NCBI RefSeq assembly: GCF_004341845.1
Contig: NZ_SLVB01000005.1
Location: 62,001 to 126,000, forward strand
Direction: 5' to 3'
Length of the DNA stretch: 64,000 bases
From: Novosphingobium sp. PhB165
GTDB lineage: Bacteria > Pseudomonadota > Alphaproteobacteria > Sphingomonadales > Sphingomonadaceae
Position numbers and translations under genes: made by a program. Shown one piece after another: positions 59,779 through 64,000 of this stretch. Numbering within the stretch: the first letter of the stretch is position 1; each line of letters opens with the position of its first letter. The notes under the pieces were generated by a model. The model made no database searches and was not told the origin of the DNA. It saw only the letters and a program-made list of their open reading frames with translations.

Positions 59779-60476
59779 TCGGCGGGCGCGATATCGAGAA
59801 CGAGCGGCTCCAACCCCTCAACGTGGCCTTCGAGTCGGTCTCCGGCCGCGATCGGGCCAACACCCGCCGGCGTGCCGGTGTAGATCAGGTCGCCCGGCGC
59901 AAGGTGATAGAGGCGCGAGAGGTCAGCGATCAGTTCGGGGATCGACCAGATCATCTCGTCCAGCGGCGCGTCCTGCTTCACCGCGCCGTTCTTCGCGAGC
60001 GAAATGCGCTGTGCCGCCGGTGCGCCGAAAGCGGCTGCGGGGGTGATCGCGGCGATCACGGCGGCATTCTCGAAGTCCTTGCCGGTGTCCCACGGATAGC
60101 CCTTGGCCTTGGCCGCGTTCTGGAGATCGCGCCGCGTGAGGTCGATCCCGCAGGCATAGCCGTAGACGAGATCCATCGCCGCCTCGGGCGCCACTCTGAA
60201 GCCGGTGCCGCCGATGGCGACGACCAGTTCCATCTCGTAATGGCAATCCTGCGTGCCGGGCGGATAGGGAATCCGGGCGGGAGCGTGGCATAGCGCGGCG
60301 GGGGCCTTGGTGAACCAGATCGGCGCCTCGCGGTCGACGGCGTTGCCCAGTTCGCGGGCATGCGCGGCGTAATTGCGGCCCACGCAGAAGATCCGTCGTA
60401 CCGGATAGCGGGCTTCTTCGCCGCTTACGGCAACGGTGGGGCCTTCGGGCAATTGAAAAAGCAGGCTCACGACCAT
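59775..60476 (-). CDS. Fumarylacetoacetate hydrolase-family enzyme
   Basis: The 233-residue protein has FCVGRNYAAHARELG, the metal-binding CHYEMELVVAIG (Glu residues), GIDLTRRDLQ, and GDLIYTGTPAGVG. It is close in size to fumarylpyruvate/acylpyruvate hydrolases that cleave aromatic or keto acid intermediates. The ATG at 60476 has GAGGAG five bases upstream. It is the first gene of the minus-strand operon with the receptor, and is divergent from algH. Confidence 0.88.
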   Translation of the reverse strand: MVVSLLFQLPEGPTVAVSGEEARYPVRRIFCVGRNYAAHARELGNAVDREAPIWFTKAPAALCHAPARIPYPPGTQDCHYEMELVVAIGGTGFRVAPEAAMDLVYGYACGIDLTRRDLQNAAKAKGYPWDTGKDFENAAVIAAITPAAAFGAPAAQRISLAKNGAVKQDAPLDEMIWSIPELIADLSRLYHLAPGDLIYTGTPAGVGPIAAGDRLEGHVEGLEPLVLDIAPAE

Positions 60477-60572
60477 GTCACTCCTCGATTTGGGCATGGC
60501 ATAGAGTTGTTCGATCTGTACGAAAAGCGCCAAGCGCCTTGCCGTCCCCGCCCAAGCGCTTACATTCGCCGG

Positions 60573-61133
60573 GTGACCGAGAAACAATACCTTGCCGGAC
60601 GGCTGCTGCTCGCCATGCCGGGCATGTTCGATCAGCGCTTCGAACGCTCGGTCAGCGTGATGTGCGTGCATGACGAGAACGGTGCGCTGGGCATCGGCAT
60701 CGGCCGTCTGCGCGACGGCGTTCGCTTCCACGATATTCTCGAAGAGCTGGACATCGATCCCGGCAAGGCCCCGAATTGCGAGGTGCACGAGGGCGGCCCG
60801 GTCGAGCCCGGTCGCGGCTTCATCCTCCATTCGACCGACTGGGGCGGGGCGGACACGCTGGAAGTGCAGCCGCTCTGCGCGCTTTCGGCGTCGATGGACG
60901 TATTGCGCGCGATCGCGGCGGGGCGCGGGCCGAAGCAGTGGCTGATGGCGCTGGGCTATGCCGGTTGGGGACCGGGCCAGCTTGAAGGCGAAATGCGCCA
61001 CCACGGCTGGTACGCCGCCGATCCGCATCCCGAGATACTCTTCGACACCCCGGTCGATGCCCGCTGGAGCGCCAGCTGGCGGGCGGAGGGCATCGATCCC
61101 TCGCTGCTCGCCAGCGAGACGGGCCGGGCCTAG
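60573..61133 (+). CDS. algH: AlgH/YqgE family protein (UPF0301)
   Basis: The 186-residue protein has the family pattern: YLAGRLLLAMPGMFDQRFERSV shortened GRLLLAMPGMFDQRFERS, CEVHEGGPVEPGRGFILHS shortened VHEGGPVEPGRGF, and a GYAGWGPGQLEGEM motif. Its function is not established. I start at GTG 60573; the frame upstream is a shadow. Its last four bases overlap the convergent NTP transferase stop. Confidence 0.9.
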   Translation: MTEKQYLAGRLLLAMPGMFDQRFERSVSVMCVHDENGALGIGIGRLRDGVRFHDILEELDIDPGKAPNCEVHEGGPVEPGRGFILHSTDWGGADTLEVQPLCALSASMDVLRAIAAGRGPKQWLMALGYAGWGPGQLEGEMRHHGWYAADPHPEILFDTPVDARWSASWRAEGIDPSLLASETGRA

Positions 61134-61705
61134 CTTTTCTGCAATCGGGCGAGATCTTCCGGGCAGTCGATGTCCAGCAGGATCGCCGGATCGCTCACTT
61201 CATCGAACACCACATCTTCGCGTGTGCGCAGCAGCCGTCCGGCACCCTCGTCGCCGGTCAATGCCGTGATCTCCGGAAATAGCCGCGCGGAGAGCAGGGC
61301 GGGGTGGCCGGGCCGTCCTTCGTGGCGAGGTAGGGCTGCGGCGGCATCGCCGATCCGTGCGGCCAGCCTTGCAGCCTCTCCATGCGGGACTTGCGGCATA
61401 TCGCCGAGGAAGATGAATACGCCTCGGGTTCCGGCGGCGGCCCGGATCCCCGCCTTGAGCGATTGCGACAGTTCCGTGCTCGCTATGCGGACCGCTTCGA
61501 CCGCCGGTTCGCCCGGCCAGTCGCCGATTTCGAGCCCGGGCCGGGCGACCACGATCACGCGCGAGACGGGCGCAGCGCGGGCGGCGCGGATGGCGTGGAA
61601 CAGCAGGGGGGCGCCGTCGAGCGGGGCGGCCAGCTTGTCGCTGCCGAAACGGCTGGCACGCCCGGCCGCGAGGACCACGGCGACGTAAGCGGCGATTTCG
61701 CTCAC
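61130..61705 (-). CDS. MobA/MocA-like NTP transferase
   Basis: The 191-residue protein has the nucleotidyltransferase start AVVLAAGRASRFGSDKLAAP, FIFLGDMPQVP (with the metal-binding Asp), and LPRHEGRPGHPALLSARLF, typical of MocA/xdhC-associated molybdenum cofactor cytidylyltransferases. Start GTG 61705 overlaps the xdhC stop. A role in cofactor maturation for a molybdenum hydroxylase is inferred from the neighbour. Confidence 0.88.
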   Translation of the reverse strand: MSEIAAYVAVVLAAGRASRFGSDKLAAPLDGAPLLFHAIRAARAAPVSRVIVVARPGLEIGDWPGEPAVEAVRIASTELSQSLKAGIRAAAGTRGVFIFLGDMPQVPHGEAARLAARIGDAAAALPRHEGRPGHPALLSARLFPEITALTGDEGAGRLLRTREDVVFDEVSDPAILLDIDCPEDLARLQKS

Positions 61706-62706
61706 GCCCGTTCGCTGCCGGGGTTCATCGCCTGCATGATCTGGGCAAGGATGCCCGTCGCCACTTCGAACGGCGACTTGCCGAGCCCGATGACGCCGGG
61801 CGAAAGGTGTAGCCGCGCCAGTTCCTCGTCGGTCGCGCCAAGGGCTTTCAGCGCGGCGATCCGGCCGGCAGTCCGCGATTTCGCGCCGATCATGCCCACC
61901 CATCCGGCGCTGCCGCGTAGAGCGTCAAGGCAGCCGCCAAGATCGTGGTGGTCCTCATGCGTGGCGCCAAGGTAGGCGGTCCAGCGGTCAACGCCGAGTT
62001 CGCCCAGCGCGTCGGTCGGGCTCATGCGCATGTAGCGCGCCAGCGGGAAGGGCGGCGGCGAGCGGGGGCCGTCGGGGCGCACCAGCACCGTCTCGAACCC
62101 GGCCAGCGCGCCGAGCCGGGCAGCCGCAAGTGAACCGGGGTCGCCGCCCGAAACGATCAGGCGGCGCGGGGGATCATGGCGGCGGGCCAGTGCGAAGGGC
62201 TCGGCGCTCCATTCGAGCAGGGGGCCATCGTCCAGCGTGACGCGGCGCTGCGATCCGTCGCTGTGCCAGCGGCAGGGACGGCGCTCGGCGGCATGGCGGA
62301 GCAGGTCGGCCGCAGCGGGGCAATCGGGCGCGATACGTTCGAGCAGCAGGTAAAGCGCGCCGCCGCAGCGCAGGCGGATGTCGATCCACGGGCTGCCCAT
62401 CCCGTAGTGCAGCTGCCGGGGGCGGCCATCGGCCAGCACCTCGGCGGCGTGATGGGCCACGTCACCCTCGATGCAGTCGCCCGAGAAGTAGCCGCTCGCG
62501 TCGATCGTGCCGTCGGGGGTTGGGGTGAACAGCATCTGGGCGCCGGGCCCGCGCGGGGCGCTGCCTTCGACCCGATAGAGCGTGGCGAGAACGCAAGGTC
62601 GGCCCGCCGCGCGGGCGGCGGCAAGGGGCCCCCGAATGTCGTCGATCCAGCCGAACAGCGGCCAGTCCGCATTTGCGATTTCGCCGAGGGTTTCGGCCGC
62701 GACCAT
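61702..62706 (-). CDS. xdhC: XdhC-family molybdenum cofactor insertion protein
   Basis: XdhC-type proteins bind and insert molybdenum cofactor into xanthine dehydrogenase-type enzymes. The 334-residue protein has the N-terminal VLATLYRVEGSAPRGPGAQML and GMGSPWIDIRLRCGGAL, and the C-terminal Rossmann part LIVSGGDPGSLAAARLGALAG, HEDHHDLGGCL, VGMIGAKSRTAGR. It is the middle gene in a tetR-xdhC-NTP transferase unit. Confidence 0.9.
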   Translation of the reverse strand: MVAAETLGEIANADWPLFGWIDDIRGPLAAARAAGRPCVLATLYRVEGSAPRGPGAQMLFTPTPDGTIDASGYFSGDCIEGDVAHHAAEVLADGRPRQLHYGMGSPWIDIRLRCGGALYLLLERIAPDCPAAADLLRHAAERRPCRWHSDGSQRRVTLDDGPLLEWSAEPFALARRHDPPRRLIVSGGDPGSLAAARLGALAGFETVLVRPDGPRSPPPFPLARYMRMSPTDALGELGVDRWTAYLGATHEDHHDLGGCLDALRGSAGWVGMIGAKSRTAGRIAALKALGATDEELARLHLSPGVIGLGKSPFEVATGILAQIMQAMNPGSERA

Positions 62707-62707
62707 C

Positions 62708-63316
62708 TCAGCCGACCACGGCGCGTGCCTCGGCCCGGCCGTTGTCCCCCAGCAGCGGTGCGATCACCAGCCGGTGCAGGATCGGCGCGATTGCCTCGGG
62801 TGTCATGTCCGGGCCGTGGCCAAGCCACCAGGCAAGGATGTCGAATGTCGCACCGGTGCCATGCACGACGCCAAGGTCGGCGGGCAGCCATTGCACCGGA
62901 TCGTCGACCTGACCGACCAGCCCGCGTGCCTGGCGGATGAACTCCACGCGCACGATGGCGGCGGCGCCGCCCGCGAGCAGGGCCGACCACAGCGGCCGAT
63001 GGGCATCGACATAGCGGCACAGCGCCAGCGTGGATTCGAAGCTGTCGACATCGCGCAGCACCGGCAACGTCATTTCGAGAAGGACGGCGATCTCTTCCGA
63101 GGCGACATCGCCCAGCAGCGCTTCCTTGGTGGGATAATGCCGGAAGAACGTGGCATAGCCGATCCCGGCATGCGCGGCGATTTCACGTATGGTGATCTGA
63201 TCGAAAGGCCGCTCTTCCAGCAGCGCCAGCATGGTTGCGTTCAGCGCCTTGCGCGAACGCACCTGCCGCGCGTCAGTGGGCGCGTCTTTCCTGAACCCCG
63301 CTAGATGTCCATCCAT
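62708..63316 (-). CDS. TetR-family transcriptional regulator
   Basis: The 202-residue protein has an N-terminal TetR-type HTH: ITIREIAAHAGIGYATFFRHYPTKEALL (shortened IREIAAHAGIGYATFFRHY). Its C-terminal ligand-binding part is helical and not identifiable. The ATG is 63316. It lies one base upstream of xdhC on the same strand and probably controls its own operon. The frame extends upstream but without pattern. Confidence 0.9.
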   Translation of the reverse strand: MDGHLAGFRKDAPTDARQVRSRKALNATMLALLEERPFDQITIREIAAHAGIGYATFFRHYPTKEALLGDVASEEIAVLLEMTLPVLRDVDSFESTLALCRYVDAHRPLWSALLAGGAAAIVRVEFIRQARGLVGQVDDPVQWLPADLGVVHGTGATFDILAWWLGHGPDMTPEAIAPILHRLVIAPLLGDNGRAEARAVVG

Positions 63317-63393
63317 GAGAGATCCGTAACACCCCTGTGCGGCCCTGTCTAACTTGGGGTCTAACGCGGGGCCGGTACTTGCCGCGCGGGCCG

Positions 63394-64000
63394 TCAACCT
63401 TCGCCGATGCGATCGGAGAACAGCAGGCGCCCGCCGGAGAGATGGATAAGCGCCTCGTTGAAGTCCTCGGTGCTCATCGCGAAGCAGCCTTCGCTGCGGC
63501 CGATCTTGCCCCACTTGGAAATCAGCGAGGCATCGACGTACCACGCCGGATGCATGACGATGGCCCGCTCCAGCGCGGCGGAATTGTCGGTGTCGAGGCC
63601 CTTGAGGCGGATCGAGGTACCGTACTTGCCCTGATACCATTCGCACGTGAGGAAGGCCCCGCGCGAGGTGGCTTCGGAGCCGGGCAGGTTGGAAAAGCTC
63701 TGGAGCCAACCGCTGTGCATCGGATCCGAACCGCGCCCATGCGCCAGCAGGAACGAGCGGACCGAGCCGTTCTCCAGATTGGCGAAATGCAGGCGAGGCT
63801 TCCACGAAGGCTGCGCGAAATCGGCGATGCCCACCAGATCGGTCCGCCAGAGACTGGGCTGGACGCGCTGCACCTGCCTTGCGGCGACTTCGAGAATTCG
63901 GCGCTCGTAAGGCGTTTGGATAAGCGGCGTTACGCCGTATCCGGCAGTTGCGTTAACTGAAGTGTTTTCTGCTGCCAGCACGCGCGCGGGGAGCGTGAGA
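63394..64000 (-). CDS. L,D-transpeptidase-like (YkuD_2 type) protein, start outside window
   Basis: The frame is open to the end of the window, so the N-terminus is missing; the first residues seen (LTLPARVLAAE) look like the end of a signal peptide. The domain includes FANLENGSVRSFLLAHGRGS, AFLTCEWYQGKYGTSIRLKGL shortened GAFLTCEWYQGKYG, HPAWYVDASLISKWG and the catalytic Cys in GRSEGCFAMS. It belongs to murein L,D-transpeptidase catalytic domain proteins. A GTG at 63979-63981 is internal, not a convincing start. Confidence 0.8.
   Translation of the reverse strand, partial: LTLPARVLAAENTSVNATAGYGVTPLIQTPYERRILEVAARQVQRVQPSLWRTDLVGIADFAQPSWKPRLHFANLENGSVRSFLLAHGRGSDPMHSGWLQSFSNLPGSEATSRGAFLTCEWYQGKYGTSIRLKGLDTDNSAALERAIVMHPAWYVDASLISKWGKIGRSEGCFAMSTEDFNEALIHLSGGRLLFSDRIGEG

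Overview
The window comes from a GC-rich alphaproteobacterium, most likely a member of the Sphingomonadaceae (Novosphingobium-like). This rests on the alphaproteobacterial che operon order, flagellar genes organised as in sphingomonads, class I PHA synthase plus phasin, and GC-rich intergenic palindromes common in that group. The assignment is inferred from gene content only.

About half of the window (1-31.6 kb) is a motility island. The left part is one tightly overlapping operon: motA (cut by the window edge), a STAS protein, cheY, cheA, cheW, cheR, cheB, cheY2, cheD, a small CheT-position protein, motB, a FliL-like membrane protein and a double-PilZ protein. A convergent fliNOP operon and a divergent flgC-fliE-fliQ-fliR-flhB-flgI-flgJ-flgN run follow. 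Next come a GGDEF-EAL protein, a double-HTH regulator with an S24-like C-terminus, and flgB behind a large chimera with flagellin-like ends and a central beta-propeller. The structural run then resumes as fliG-fliH-fliF-fliN2, a FlbD-like protein without its AAA+ domain, flhA, fliK and flgD. A TCCTATAA box recurs upstream of most of these transcription units and, as far as I could see by eye, at no non-flagellar gene.

From 31.7 to 38 kb lies a probable surface or flagellin modification region: a small hypothetical protein, a large HAD-type protein, a Rossmann-TPR protein, and a KpsF/KdsD-type arabinose-5-phosphate isomerase. It ends in a P-loop NTPase gene broken at a homopolymer of seven G.

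From 38.7 kb onward the content is chromosomal housekeeping: tRNA-Cys, mobA, a winged-helix regulator, an alaC-type aminotransferase, the PHA pair phaC and phasin with a likely PhaR operator, clpS with a structured leader, lptF-lptG, a fatty acid desaturase divergent from a GNAT-like protein, a degenerate CitE-like protein, lipB with a small lipoprotein, and a bidirectional terminator. A long minus-strand operon (FAH hydrolase, TonB receptor, metallophosphoesterase, 2Fe-2S subunit, arsC) is followed by pmtA. The right end carries algH, the tetR-xdhC-NTP transferase operon, and an L,D-transpeptidase-like gene cut by the window edge.

The most notable candidates for new biology are the CheT-position protein with a CheZ-like D-x3-Q motif, the shared TCCTATAA box together with two unusual regulators, the flagellin/propeller chimera, and the modification cassette.
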